Origin: Flagellimonas allohymeniacidonis
GTDB lineage: Bacteria > Bacteroidota > Bacteroidia > Flavobacteriales > Flavobacteriaceae
Length of the DNA stretch: 64,000 nt
Assembly (NCBI RefSeq): GCF_004296335.1
Contig: NZ_SGIU01000001.1
Location: 1,527,290 to 1,591,289 of the forward strand
Reading direction: 5' to 3'
Shown: positions 1-9,432 of the stretch, one piece after another
Numbering within the stretch: position 1 is the first letter of the stretch
Layout: the number at the start of each line of letters is the position of its first letter
Notes under the pieces: generated by a model
The model's input: the letters and a program-made list of their open reading frames with translations, nothing else
The model's database searches: none
Told to the model about the DNA's origin: nothing
Program-made: the position numbers and the translations under genes

Positions 1-510
1 TTGAAGAATAGCATCAGCGCTATCGGAGCGGGCTAAGAGCAGCAACAATTCCTTGAGCTTGAGTTTCATCAATTCCTCACTAACCAGTTCGGGGTTCTCG
101 AAATAGAATTGAATGCTTTGAATATAATTTCGAAGTAGCTCTGATGCTTTATAGCGTTGAATTCTTACAGGTTTTGCTTTTTTCAGATTCAGGAAAAAAT
201 CGAGCGGTTCCTTGTCAAAAATCAACTGGAGCATATCAGGATAAAGATGAACGGCCACTGCTTCACAATAATCAATTCCCTCTCCCGAAATCATATCGGA
301 CAAATAATTGCCACATTGCATGACCACTCCTTCTTGACGATCTATTTGCATACTTTCTGTAGGGGTCACCAGTTTGGAGCTACCTCTTTCCATATAAAAA
401 AAACACGCCTCGTTGGGCATAGAATAAAAATGTCGGAACGGGGGACAGACCACGGCTTTTTCGAAAACCTTTCTACCTTGAAATTCAATCTGTTTGTATT
501 CTTGAATCAT
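1..510 (-). CDS. AraC-family transcriptional regulator, N-terminal part (cut by window edge)
   Basis: This gene starts with ATG at 510 (protein MIQEYKQIEFQG...) and runs off the left edge, so only about 170 residues are visible. They look like the cupin-type sensor half that precedes the AraC DNA-binding domain in many flavobacterial regulators: a beta-rich N-terminus followed by a helical linker rich in Leu/Lys (ELMKLKLKELLLLLARS). The two helix-turn-helix motifs expected at the C-terminus lie outside the window. The AraC assignment therefore rests on the look of the sensor half and is not proven. The forward ORF at 157-525 is its antisense shadow. Confidence 0.6.
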   Translation of the reverse strand, partial: MIQEYKQIEFQGRKVFEKAVVCPPFRHFYSMPNEACFFYMERGSSKLVTPTESMQIDRQEGVVMQCGNYLSDMISGEGIDYCEAVAVHLYPDMLQLIFDKEPLDFFLNLKKAKPVRIQRYKASELLRNYIQSIQFYFENPELVSEELMKLKLKELLLLLARSDSADAILQ

Positions 511-601
511 CTCAAACAAAAGTAACCGATTTCAGGTCTCATGCCTTGTCGATTCAGCTCAGCGGTTTGACGATTCGGTTCAAAAAAGTGATTGTTCCCT
601 A

Positions 602-2353
602 TCAGAAATCAAACTTATAGGAAACCCCAGCCAAAGCTTGAAAAGTTTGCACCCTAAAATTAGCCCAACGTTGATAATCATTGTTTGCAATATTAGAAGC
701 CTTTACAAAAATGGTCAATTGGTCATTGAATCGATAGCCCGCATGCGCATTAACATCAAAGAAACCATCCAAAGTAACAATGCTGGCGGGAAATTCTGAA
801 GGAAGTGCATTTTCCAGAGCTTGTGCCACTAGGTCATCCCGTTCACCGACATAAAAGAGGTTGGCCCCAAAGTACCATTGCTTGTTCACTTGGTAATCCA
901 TAAACAAAGAGCCCTTTATCGAAGGTAAATTCCAGGCCGGGTTGTCGGTTTCTGTATCGTAGTCATAGAATTCAGCGTTTATCCCAAACGTAAAGTTCCT
1001 GTTGACATCAACGTTCAATTCGGCAAAAATGCCCAAGGTCTTAAGGTCATCATAGAATACCTGAAAAGAATTTCCATAGAAATATCCCTTATCATCGGTT
1101 CTGAATAGATTTTCCGGATTCAAAAGAAACAAAGGTCTTCTGTTTTCGGCCGTGTAGGAACCCTTGATGTTATAACCAACATTCGACAAAAGTTGTCCCT
1201 TTAACCCCAAATAACCTTCATACTGCTGGTCCGTTGGCTGGATTTCCAAGGTTGGAGAGACATAAGGATTGTCCTGTACAAAGTCGTAGTAGGAATTCTG
1301 TCGAAGTTCCCCTTCTATTCCTCCGTAGGCAATCACACTCTCATCAAGCAATCGATAAGATGCCGTAACAGCAGGGTAGATAAAGAAACTGCTATCGCTG
1401 TTTTCCAAATCGGAACCAAATACCAAATTCGCACCCAAATTAAGCGTCAAATCATCCCGAAGTATCAACAAACTTGGAGTAACGCCCACTTGAAATTGGC
1501 TATAGTTTATTCCTGAGTCATTGACCGTGTTGTTCAAGGATGTGTTTTCAAAACTACCGTTCACATAATCCACTTTGGTTTTTATGGTCACCAATTCTTC
1601 GGTTATGGGAAGTTCAATGGTCGGTTGAAGCACTACCCTGTTCTCCCCTGAGTCGGTGGCATCCCAAAATCGTCTCAGCAGGATATTCCCCTTCTTAAAG
1701 AAAGAATCCTCCAAATTCAAATGTGCCTTTGCCTCGGCATTAAAATAATTTTGGGTTTCATCCAAAGATGAAATCACGGTCTCATCAAATTCACCTTGTT
1801 CCACTCCATACCAATTGTACAACTGGTGTTGTAATCCTAAACTGGCGCCCCAATCCAAATCACGGTCTTTTTTGGCGTAGGAAACATCCAGACTTGTGTT
1901 GTAGAAATCGGCATCCAAGGGTGTGGATTCAATATCTCCTCGCGAAGAATGATGGCTTAGGCCTACATCCAAAAGATTTTCGCCTCTGTTAAACTCCCTG
2001 CTGGTATACACATCGACCAAGGCATTGTTGAAATTTCCCAAACCGATGGATGCATAAGAGTTAAAGAGTGTTGGCGGAGGCGTTTTTTTTACCCTTGATG
2101 CCCTGCCCTTTGCGGGTGTAAAGGTAGAAGCCACTGGTACCGAAAAGATGCTATAGTTAATCTTCTTTTTCTGAAGTACGATGGAATCGTCCAACTGCGG
2201 AGAGGATTTTAGTTTAAAGGCATCAGAAACGGTGGGGGAATAAGGCTTTACAACCGTTACCGTTTCCGTACCAATATTATCGGTTTCTTGGGCAGAAATA
2301 CCTCCCCAAAGGCTCAAAAAGAAGATGGAAATTATGTTAATGCGTTTGCACAT
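602..2353 (-). CDS. TonB-receptor-like outer-membrane beta-barrel protein
   Basis: A 583-residue outer-membrane barrel. The start at 2353 (MCKRINIISIFFL...SAQE) gives a clean signal peptide; the open frame extends to 2377, which would overlap the upstream TPR gene by 11 bases. Mature residues run into a short N-terminal segment (TVTVVKPYSPTVSDAFK) and then alternating aromatic barrel strands, ending in a terminal Phe (YKFDF), as expected for BAM-inserted proteins. I see no full plug domain of the usual 120 or so residues, so it may be a receptor-like barrel rather than a classic TonB-dependent transporter. It lies directly behind the TPR gene at 2367-5390 and is almost certainly co-transcribed. 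The substrate is unknown. Confidence 0.7.
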   Translation of the reverse strand: MCKRINIISIFFLSLWGGISAQETDNIGTETVTVVKPYSPTVSDAFKLKSSPQLDDSIVLQKKKINYSIFSVPVASTFTPAKGRASRVKKTPPPTLFNSYASIGLGNFNNALVDVYTSREFNRGENLLDVGLSHHSSRGDIESTPLDADFYNTSLDVSYAKKDRDLDWGASLGLQHQLYNWYGVEQGEFDETVISSLDETQNYFNAEAKAHLNLEDSFFKKGNILLRRFWDATDSGENRVVLQPTIELPITEELVTIKTKVDYVNGSFENTSLNNTVNDSGINYSQFQVGVTPSLLILRDDLTLNLGANLVFGSDLENSDSSFFIYPAVTASYRLLDESVIAYGGIEGELRQNSYYDFVQDNPYVSPTLEIQPTDQQYEGYLGLKGQLLSNVGYNIKGSYTAENRRPLFLLNPENLFRTDDKGYFYGNSFQVFYDDLKTLGIFAELNVDVNRNFTFGINAEFYDYDTETDNPAWNLPSIKGSLFMDYQVNKQWYFGANLFYVGERDDLVAQALENALPSEFPASIVTLDGFFDVNAHAGYRFNDQLTIFVKASNIANNDYQRWANFRVQTFQALAGVSYKFDF

Positions 2354-2366
2354 GATGTTCTTTGAT

Positions 2367-5300
2367 TTAATTGCCATTGGTATCTACTGAAGAATTACGC
2401 TGTGCCTCTCGAGATTTAATAACGGCCAATTCGCCCTTTGCTTCCACCACAATATCCTCAAACTCGGTAAAATTGGTAATCACGCTTTCCAAAATATAGG
2501 TAGCCTGAAAGGCATCATCCAAAGCATAGAAGTTCTTGGCCATAACAATCAATCCCTTACCTCCCCATTCTTTGTAGGCCCCATAATCCTTTGCCAATTT
2601 TTGGGCTGACACATTGGACGCCTCAAAATCACTGTTTTGGTTCTTGAAATAGGCATCGTAGTACCAGGCTTCCGCAGCCAATGCTCCGGTCGCAATTTTC
2701 TTTACTTCCCGATAGGCGGTTTCTGCCAAGCGTTCATTGCCTGTGGAAATGGCAGATCTCGCTATCATGATTTGTGCATCACTCTTAATACGATTGTCAA
2801 TTTTTGGGGCCGCCAGGACCTTTTCTGCATATGCAATGGTTTGGGAATAGTTCTTTTGGCCATAATAACCTTTCATCAAATTGGATTGGGCAAAGGTCCT
2901 ATTCTGGGAAATCTCAGCAATCTGTTCGAGACGTTCTAAAAAAGGAAGTGCATTTTGATAATCCTCCCGACCCACATAAATTTCACAGACCCGGGTCAAG
3001 GCTTGCTCTTGATATTCGCTTCCACCACTGTTTGCAACAGTTTTGTAATACTCCAATGCCCTACCTTTTTGTCCCTTGGAAAAACAAATCTGTGCCGTGT
3101 TAAACCGCACTTGAAGTGCATGTATTCCATCGGGGAATTCCTTTAAGTAATCCTCATACCCTTTTAAGGCCGCCTCGGTTTTTCCCTCAGCATACTTACG
3201 GTCAGCGGCTTCGAAACTTGCGTTCTCAAGCTCTGAATCGGTTACTTCCACAAAATCCAAGTTTCTGGCCCAAGCTGCATATTCACTTACCTTTCCTTCA
3301 TCTATGTAAACCAGCTTTGCCGTGGCCACCGCTTGTTTGGCCTCCGAGGTCTTGGGATATTGGCGTACCACTTCTTTGAGTTTGTTCAAGGCTTGGTCGT
3401 TTCTGTTGGCATTATAATGCACCAATCCTTGGCGAAGCAGGGAGCGAGGGGCAAATTTGCTTCGACCAAATGTTTCCACAAGACGGTCATAGGTTTGCAA
3501 TCCCAAGGACTCTTGCCCTCCTTTTACATAAGAATTGCCCAATTCGAACAGGGCATCATCCCGAAAGGTTGACCTAGGATATTTTCTCAGAAATTCGTTC
3601 AAGCCTTCAATCTTGATTGAGTTATTTCCCAAAAATCCATCACAAAGTACTTTTTGAAAGGCGGCGTAATCCCTTTCTGGACCATCTCTTCGGGAAGCCT
3701 CATTGTAAGCTGTTTTGGCTCCTGTATATTGACTGGTGACAAAGTAACTGTCCCCTAATCGTACATAGCTGTCGCTTCTATTGGCATTTTCTTGGCTTTC
3801 AGAATCGGCCACTTTTTTAAAGAAAGGAATCGCTCTTGCATAGTTTTTTAGCTTGAAATGACTATAACCCAGATTATAGTCCAAATCCACATACTCCTTT
3901 AAATCTTTGGCCGAAGGGAGGGATTGAAATCTAGAAAATCCGGCAAGGGCATCGTCAAACTGATTCAAACGATAGGCAGATTCCGCTCTCCAATACTCAG
4001 CTCTAGCTTCAAATTTTTGGTTCTCCGGGTTCTTCAATGATTTTGAAAATCGTTCGGTAGCTGCTTCATAATCCCCCTCTACAAAAAGTTCCACTCCCCG
4101 GTAAAAAGACACTTTTTGATAGGTTTCTTTGCTGGCATAACCCTTATTCTCTTCCAGAAGGGTCATGGCCCCCTCAAAATTTTTGGAAGTGATATATGAA
4201 TCCACCAAGAGTTCCTGCATTTCCTGCTGATACTGGTCTTTTGGATAGGTTTCCAAATAAGATTGCAACACCCGAGGCACAGGCTCATAAGGATTCCCGA
4301 TCTCATAGCTTAACCGGGCATAATTGAGCAGTGCATCTTTTTTGATTTCAGCACTGAAATCCATTTCTGAAGCATTGCGAAAGGCATTGAGCGCTTCGGT
4401 TTTCTGATCTAATTTCAAATAGCACTCTGCCAAATGGTAGTAGGCGTTTTGCGATACATTGTTGGTGCCGCCTATTATTTTATTGAATTGTTGGATTGCA
4501 CTGGCATAATCTCCTTGCTTGTAATAACTGTATCCAATCAAATAATAGTCAGTGTTGCTAAAGCGGCCTCGTTTGCCCCGATACTTTTTCAGATAGGGAA
4601 TCGCTTGATCATATTGCTCAAGATTGAAATGACTTTCCCCAATGATCTTGTTTAGTTCGGAAACTTCTTTGCGGTCCGATTTTGGCAACTGCTTTTGGGC
4701 CATGGCAATGGCCTCTTCAAAGTTGCCCAACTTGAAATTCAGGTCTGCCTGATAGTAAGAAAGCTTTTCGTTGAGCAATTCAGGGTCCGTGATTTGATCA
4801 AAGCGGGCACTTGCCTCGTCATAATCATCTTGTTCATAGGCAATGTATCCCAAGTAATATTTCGCCTGTGATCCATAGGTTGGCGAATTGCTCACCTTGC
4901 TCAGATATCGCTCAGCTTCCTTTGGTCGCTTTGAGGCATATAGCGCATAGCCATTATTAAAGTTGAAGCGCTCCTTATCCCGGTTTGACATGGAAGCCGC
5001 ATCGACTTTTTTATACCACTTTAAAGCATAAGGATATTTTCCGGTTTCAAAATAGTAGTCCGCAACATCCAAAAAAGCAGAGTTCCTCTTGGTGGAAGTG
5101 GGGTAACGTTCTACAAAATCTTCCATCATCCTATCTGCACCCCTTTGATTTAATCGAATGGCAGCATTGGCCGCATAATAAGCACTGTTTGCCTCGGTTT
5201 CATAGTCTTTAGTTGAGGACTTTACCTCTTCAAAAATGGTTTGCGCCGCCTGGTACTGTTGATTGTGGTATAAGGTCAAAGCATCTTGAAACGCCTTATC

Positions 5301-5390
5301 CTCATGATAAAAAACCTTGGATTCCTGTGCAGATATGGAGAAAAATAGCCCAAGGAAGATGGGCAAAAAATTGAAATTTTTTCGATACAT
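2367..5390 (-). CDS. Large periplasmic tetratricopeptide-repeat protein
   Basis: A 1007-residue exported protein. A signal peptide (MYRKNFNFLPIFLGLFFSISAQ) is followed by back-to-back TPR units over nearly the whole length (recurrent A..Y..G....A...F pattern, for example GDYASAIQQFNKII and QYDQAIPYLKKY). TPR solenoids are protein-interaction scaffolds; in Bacteroidota such long TPR proteins sit in the periplasm next to an outer-membrane barrel, as here. The stop codon lies between the two possible starts of the downstream barrel gene, suggesting one transcript and a shared envelope role. No enzymatic motif is visible. Confidence 0.8.
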   Translation of the reverse strand: MYRKNFNFLPIFLGLFFSISAQESKVFYHEDKAFQDALTLYHNQQYQAAQTIFEEVKSSTKDYETEANSAYYAANAAIRLNQRGADRMMEDFVERYPTSTKRNSAFLDVADYYFETGKYPYALKWYKKVDAASMSNRDKERFNFNNGYALYASKRPKEAERYLSKVSNSPTYGSQAKYYLGYIAYEQDDYDEASARFDQITDPELLNEKLSYYQADLNFKLGNFEEAIAMAQKQLPKSDRKEVSELNKIIGESHFNLEQYDQAIPYLKKYRGKRGRFSNTDYYLIGYSYYKQGDYASAIQQFNKIIGGTNNVSQNAYYHLAECYLKLDQKTEALNAFRNASEMDFSAEIKKDALLNYARLSYEIGNPYEPVPRVLQSYLETYPKDQYQQEMQELLVDSYITSKNFEGAMTLLEENKGYASKETYQKVSFYRGVELFVEGDYEAATERFSKSLKNPENQKFEARAEYWRAESAYRLNQFDDALAGFSRFQSLPSAKDLKEYVDLDYNLGYSHFKLKNYARAIPFFKKVADSESQENANRSDSYVRLGDSYFVTSQYTGAKTAYNEASRRDGPERDYAAFQKVLCDGFLGNNSIKIEGLNEFLRKYPRSTFRDDALFELGNSYVKGGQESLGLQTYDRLVETFGRSKFAPRSLLRQGLVHYNANRNDQALNKLKEVVRQYPKTSEAKQAVATAKLVYIDEGKVSEYAAWARNLDFVEVTDSELENASFEAADRKYAEGKTEAALKGYEDYLKEFPDGIHALQVRFNTAQICFSKGQKGRALEYYKTVANSGGSEYQEQALTRVCEIYVGREDYQNALPFLERLEQIAEISQNRTFAQSNLMKGYYGQKNYSQTIAYAEKVLAAPKIDNRIKSDAQIMIARSAISTGNERLAETAYREVKKIATGALAAEAWYYDAYFKNQNSDFEASNVSAQKLAKDYGAYKEWGGKGLIVMAKNFYALDDAFQATYILESVITNFTEFEDIVVEAKGELAVIKSREAQRNSSVDTNGN

Positions 5391-5536
5391 AGTGTTCTAC
5401 GCTGTTTCTCGATTGACTTATAACATAACGTCAAAATTTAGGCCAAAGTATGTCTTCCAAAACAGCGGGTAGAAATTCGATGGCCTAGCTATCACAATAT
5501 TTTAGAACTTAGTACCTTTAATTTCAAAAGTAAAAG

Positions 5537-6220
5537 ATGCCCGAAATCATTGTCCAGTTAGAAGACGTAGCTGTTTTCCAAACCGAAAATCTTATCCTAA
5601 ACCACATCAACCTAGAAGTAAAAAAAGGAGACTTTGTCTACATCATAGGCAAAACGGGGAGTGGAAAGAGTAGTTTCATGAAAACGCTTTACGGGGATTT
5701 ACCCCTCAAACAAGGAAAGGGAAGCGTAGTCGACTTTAATTTGGCCACACTCCAAGAAAAGAACATTCCATTCTTGCGAAGAAAACTCGGTATTGTTTTT
5801 CAAGATTTTAAACTACTTCCCGATCGAAATATCAATAATAATTTGAGATTTGTTTTAAAGGCCACAGGATGGACGGACCACGAAAAAATGAACACCAAAA
5901 TTGAAGAGGTGTTGGAAAAAGTGGGCATGAAGACCAAGGGCTTTAAATTTCCCCATGAACTTTCGGGAGGGGAGCAACAGCGGGTGGCCATAGCCCGAGC
6001 CCTACTCAACGACCCCGAACTTATATTGGCTGATGAGCCCACCGGGAATCTTGACCCTCAGACCAGTGTAGAGGTGATGAAGGTGCTACAGGAAATCAAC
6101 CAAAGCGGCCGGACGATTATCATGGCAACCCACGATTATGCCTTGATTCTTAAATACCCACACAAAACCTTGAAATGTGATGGGAGCAAAATCTTTGAAG
6201 TCATTCAAAAAGCGATGTAG
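5537..6220 (+). CDS. ftsE: Cell-division ABC ATPase FtsE
   Basis: A 227-residue ABC ATPase. It has Walker A GKTGSGKS (38-45), Q-loop Gln89, signature LSGGEQQR (143-150), Walker B LILADE (163-168) and H-loop His200. Length and motifs match FtsE, the cytoplasmic ATPase that works with FtsX at the division site to control peptidoglycan hydrolases. No ftsX adjoins it; in Bacteroidota the two are commonly apart, which is from general knowledge. It is divergent from the TPR gene across a 146-base gap and ends 2 bases before a small membrane protein gene, so the two are probably translated together. LolD or another MacB-type ATPase is the alternative. Confidence 0.8.
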   Translation: MPEIIVQLEDVAVFQTENLILNHINLEVKKGDFVYIIGKTGSGKSSFMKTLYGDLPLKQGKGSVVDFNLATLQEKNIPFLRRKLGIVFQDFKLLPDRNINNNLRFVLKATGWTDHEKMNTKIEEVLEKVGMKTKGFKFPHELSGGEQQRVAIARALLNDPELILADEPTGNLDPQTSVEVMKVLQEINQSGRTIIMATHDYALILKYPHKTLKCDGSKIFEVIQKAM

Positions 6221-6222
6221 CC

Positions 6223-6648
6223 ATGATTCTTAAACATCAAGATTGTAAGCGTGATAAACCGGTGAACCCCCTCATTGGGATTCTGCTTTTTTTAATTTCC
6301 ATTGTGCTTTTTGTTTTCACGGGGCCATTGGGCTTCATCTTTGCTTTGCTGCAACAATTGTTCACTAAAGGTTTACGGGGAGTGGGTGAGTATGCCCTAC
6401 AATTGGCCATATCCATTGATCAATTGGGAAATGTGTTGATGCAGCATCTTTTCAATGGGCTTTGGATTACCAAAAACGGCTATAAATTTGGCAATAGGGA
6501 TGAGACCATTTCCAGTGCCCTTGGAAAAAACAAACAATTGGGTACCCTAACCGGTTTCGGTAGGCTCATTGATGGATTGTTGGATATTATTGACCCCAAC
6601 CATAGTTTAAATTCAATAGATTATTATATTGAACCGCCAAGCAAATAA
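6223..6648 (+). CDS. Small membrane protein of unknown function next to ftsE
   Basis: A 141-residue protein with one strong hydrophobic segment at about residues 15-47 (NPLIGILLFLISIVLFVFTG...) and a soluble C-terminal part rich in Asn and Gly (NGLWITKNGYKFGN, FGRLIDGLLDIIDPNH). I do not recognise the family. It starts 2 bases after the ftsE stop, so it is in the same operon, and its linkage hints at an envelope or division role. That role is inference only. Codon use and base composition look like the neighbours. Confidence 0.6.
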   Translation: MILKHQDCKRDKPVNPLIGILLFLISIVLFVFTGPLGFIFALLQQLFTKGLRGVGEYALQLAISIDQLGNVLMQHLFNGLWITKNGYKFGNRDETISSALGKNKQLGTLTGFGRLIDGLLDIIDPNHSLNSIDYYIEPPSK

Positions 6649-6669
6649 TGGGTTGCCGTTTAACCTAAA

Positions 6670-6697
6670 TTGCTACACCGGCCAATCCATACTTTTG
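6670..6697 (+). promoter_or_regulatory. Bacteroidota-type promoter for the glucokinase gene
   Basis: A -33 TTG at 6670-6672 and an exact -7 box TACTTTTG (consensus TAnnTTTG) at 6690-6697 are separated by 17 bases. They lie 51 bases upstream of the ATG at 6748, so transcription would start near 6704. Confidence 0.55.
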
Positions 6698-6747
6698 ACT
6701 TTTAAAGATTTTTGTTTCTTTGCGCTTATTAAACACAAAACCATTTC

Positions 6748-7512
6748 ATGGAAATTTTAGGTATTGATATTGGCGGAACCGGTATCAAAGGGGCACTGGT
6801 CGATGTAAAAACTGGGGAAATGCTAACGGATCGGTATCGTATTCCGACACCACCCTCGAGAAAACCCCAGGAAATGGCCGAAGTGGTGGCGCAAATTGTT
6901 GAACATTTCAATTACAAGGGCCCTGTGGGATGTGGTTTTCCAACGATTGTAAAGAAAGGCGTGTGCAAAGCCCCAGGAAATCTTCATAAAAGCTGGATGG
7001 GCGTCAATATCGATGAGCTTTTTACCCAAGCTTCTGGACAACCTTTTACCGTATTAAATGATGCCGATGCTGCTGGTTATGCTTCCATGAATTATGGCGT
7101 GGGCAAAGGACGGGACGGATTGGTCATTATGGTGACCATTGGAACTGGTTTAGGCAGTGGCGTTTTTTACAACGGGATTCTTCTCCCCAATTTTGAATTG
7201 GGTCAAATTCCATATAAGAAATACAAGAAAATTGAGACCTGGGCGGCAGCTTCAGCAAAGGAACGTGAAGGGCTTAGCTACGAAAGATGGGGCAAGCGTT
7301 TCAACAAGTTTTTAAAATTGGTAGAACTTATTACCTCTCCTGACTTGATTATTGTTGGAGGTGGCACTTCAAAGAAATGGGCAGAATTTCGTCACCATAT
7401 CGATATTGAGACCGAAGTTGTAAAAGCTGAACTGATGAACAATGCCGGCATCATCGGTGCCGCGGTTTCTTGTTTAAAGGAACAGCATCATGGGGTAGTG
7501 GTACCGAAGTAA
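6748..7512 (+). CDS. ppgK: ROK-family polyphosphate glucokinase
   Basis: A 254-residue sugar kinase. The phosphate-binding loop DIGGTGIKG sits at residues 7-15, followed by the catalytic-region motif NDADAAG, the second phosphate motif TIGTGLGSG, and a C-terminal IIVGGGTSKKW. The block ETWAAASAKEREGLSYERWGK matches the polyphosphate/ATP glucokinase branch of the ROK family rather than repressor-type ROK proteins. It has no helix-turn-helix. The expected reaction is glucose plus polyphosphate (or ATP) to glucose 6-phosphate in the cytoplasm. It is transcribed alone, with its own promoter, and converges on typA. Confidence 0.8.
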   Translation: MEILGIDIGGTGIKGALVDVKTGEMLTDRYRIPTPPSRKPQEMAEVVAQIVEHFNYKGPVGCGFPTIVKKGVCKAPGNLHKSWMGVNIDELFTQASGQPFTVLNDADAAGYASMNYGVGKGRDGLVIMVTIGTGLGSGVFYNGILLPNFELGQIPYKKYKKIETWAAASAKEREGLSYERWGKRFNKFLKLVELITSPDLIIVGGGTSKKWAEFRHHIDIETEVVKAELMNNAGIIGAAVSCLKEQHHGVVVPK

Positions 7513-7542
7513 AACTTCATCCAAACCCAATGAACTGGCAAA

Positions 7543-9342
7543 CTAGTTTATCTTATTTCTTTTTCGATCTACTTCCTTTAGGAAAATCTTTCGAATACGA
7601 AGGTGATTTGGCGTAACCTCAACATATTCATCCTTTTGAATATATTCCAACGCTTCTTCCAAAGAAAACTTGATAGCGGGTACGATTTTGGCCTTATCAT
7701 CCGAACCTGCTGCACGTACATTGCTTAATTTTTTGGTCTTGGTAACATTGATGGTCATATCGTCCCCCCTAGAGTTTTCTCCAATGACCTGGCCTTCATA
7801 AATCTCTTCTCCCGGGTCAATAAAGAACTTCCCTCGTTCCTGAAGCTTATCGATGGAGTACGGAATTGCCGTTCCATTTTCCATAGAGACCAGCGAACCA
7901 TTTTGGCGCTGGGCGATATCTCCTTTCAGAGGTTGATATTCCATAAATCGGTGAGCCATAATAGCCTCTCCTGCTGTGGCGGTCAATAATTGATTTCTAA
8001 GACCAATGATTCCACGGGAAGGAATAAGGAACTCGCAAACCATACGGGAACCTTTGGCTTCCATACTGATCATCTCCCCTTTTCTTTGGGAAACCATTTC
8101 AACAGCTTTGCCCGATACTTCTTCGGGCAAATCAATAGTCAAATGCTCAATAGGTTCGCACTTCACTCCATCAACTTCCTTTATGATAACTTGAGGTTGG
8201 CCAATTTGAAGTTCATAGCCTTCCCTTCGCATGGTTTCTATTAAAACTGAAAGGTGAAGTACCCCTCGACCAAAAACCATGAATTTTTCGGCACTGTCCG
8301 TTTCTTCAACTCGTAGTGCCAAATTCTTTTCCAGCTCCTTCTCCAATCTTTCCTTGATATGCCTTGAGGTCACATATTTACCATCCTTTCCAAAAAATGG
8401 GCTGTCATTAATGGTAAACAACATACTCATAGTGGGCTCATCAATGGCGATGGTCTTCAGCTGCTCCGGATTTTCAAAATCGGCAACGGTATCCCCAATT
8501 TCGAAACCTTCCATCCCCACAATGGCACAGATATCACCCGCTTTCACTTCTTTTACTTTTTGTCGACCCAAACCTTCAAAGGTGAAAAGTTCCTTAATTC
8601 TTGTTTTTACAAAGCTTCCGTCCCTTTTGACCAGTGTGATGGGCTGACTTTCCTTCAGCGTTCCACGCTGTAGTCGACCAATTGCGATACGACCTGTGAA
8701 AGAAGAAAAATCCAATGAGGTGATCAAAAGCTGTGTAGATCCTTCCTGGGGTTTGAACTCAGGAATGTGTTCTATGACCATGTCCAGCAAAGGCTCAATG
8801 GAATCTGTAGGCTGTTTCCAATCTTCACCCATCCAGTTTTGTTTGGCAGAACCGTAAACTACAGGGAAATCAAGCTGCCATTCTTCTGCACCAAGCTCAA
8901 ACATCAAATCGAACACCTTTTCATGTACCTCTTCTGGCGTACAGTTTTCCTTGTCTACTTTGTTGATGACCACGCAGGGCTTTAATCCCAAATCCAGTGC
9001 TTTTTGCAACACAAAACGGGTTTGTGGCATGGGTCCCTCGAAGGCATCCACTAATAGAAGTACTCCGTCGGCCATATTTAGAACGCGCTCCACTTCACCT
9101 CCAAAATCGGCGTGCCCAGGGGTATCAATAATATTGATTTTGGTATCCTTGTACACCACGGATACATTTTTAGACACTATGGTAATGCCCCTTTCCCGCT
9201 CCAGGTCGTTGTTATCCAAGATGAGTTCACCCTTGTTTTCATTGTCTCGAAACAGGCGGCAGTGGTACATTATTTTATCAACCAAGGTGGTCTTCCCATG
9301 GTCTACGTGCGCAATGATGGCAATATTCTTGATTTTGGACAT
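7543..9342 (-). CDS. typA: Ribosome-associated GTPase TypA/BipA
   Basis: A 599-residue translational GTPase. G1 AHVDHGKTT lies at 11-19, G3 DTPGH at 73-77 and G4 NKVD at 127-130. These are followed by the EF-Tu-like domain II, two EF-G-like domains and the BipA-specific C-terminal domain (QLLTATAGEAIMAHRF...). Full family length, no oddity. BipA binds ribosomes and helps 50S assembly and stress growth. The gene converges on ppgK with a 30-base gap and has its own -7 box just upstream. Confidence 0.95.
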   Translation of the reverse strand: MSKIKNIAIIAHVDHGKTTLVDKIMYHCRLFRDNENKGELILDNNDLERERGITIVSKNVSVVYKDTKINIIDTPGHADFGGEVERVLNMADGVLLLVDAFEGPMPQTRFVLQKALDLGLKPCVVINKVDKENCTPEEVHEKVFDLMFELGAEEWQLDFPVVYGSAKQNWMGEDWKQPTDSIEPLLDMVIEHIPEFKPQEGSTQLLITSLDFSSFTGRIAIGRLQRGTLKESQPITLVKRDGSFVKTRIKELFTFEGLGRQKVKEVKAGDICAIVGMEGFEIGDTVADFENPEQLKTIAIDEPTMSMLFTINDSPFFGKDGKYVTSRHIKERLEKELEKNLALRVEETDSAEKFMVFGRGVLHLSVLIETMRREGYELQIGQPQVIIKEVDGVKCEPIEHLTIDLPEEVSGKAVEMVSQRKGEMISMEAKGSRMVCEFLIPSRGIIGLRNQLLTATAGEAIMAHRFMEYQPLKGDIAQRQNGSLVSMENGTAIPYSIDKLQERGKFFIDPGEEIYEGQVIGENSRGDDMTINVTKTKKLSNVRAAGSDDKAKIVPAIKFSLEEALEYIQKDEYVEVTPNHLRIRKIFLKEVDRKRNKIN

Positions 9343-9362
9343 GGCCCTGTTTTTTAAGGGCG

Positions 9363-9370
9363 CAAAGGTA
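9363..9370 (-). promoter_or_regulatory. -7 promoter box upstream of typA
   Basis: Read on the minus strand, TACCTTTG matches the Bacteroidota -7 consensus TAnnTTTG exactly, 21 bases upstream of the typA ATG. No convincing -33 TTG is seen at the usual distance. Confidence 0.4.
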
Positions 9371-9432
9371 CTGCTTATTTTTGTCCCCTGTTTGAAAACC
9401 TCATTATTTTTAACTTTTTGTCTATAAGCAGA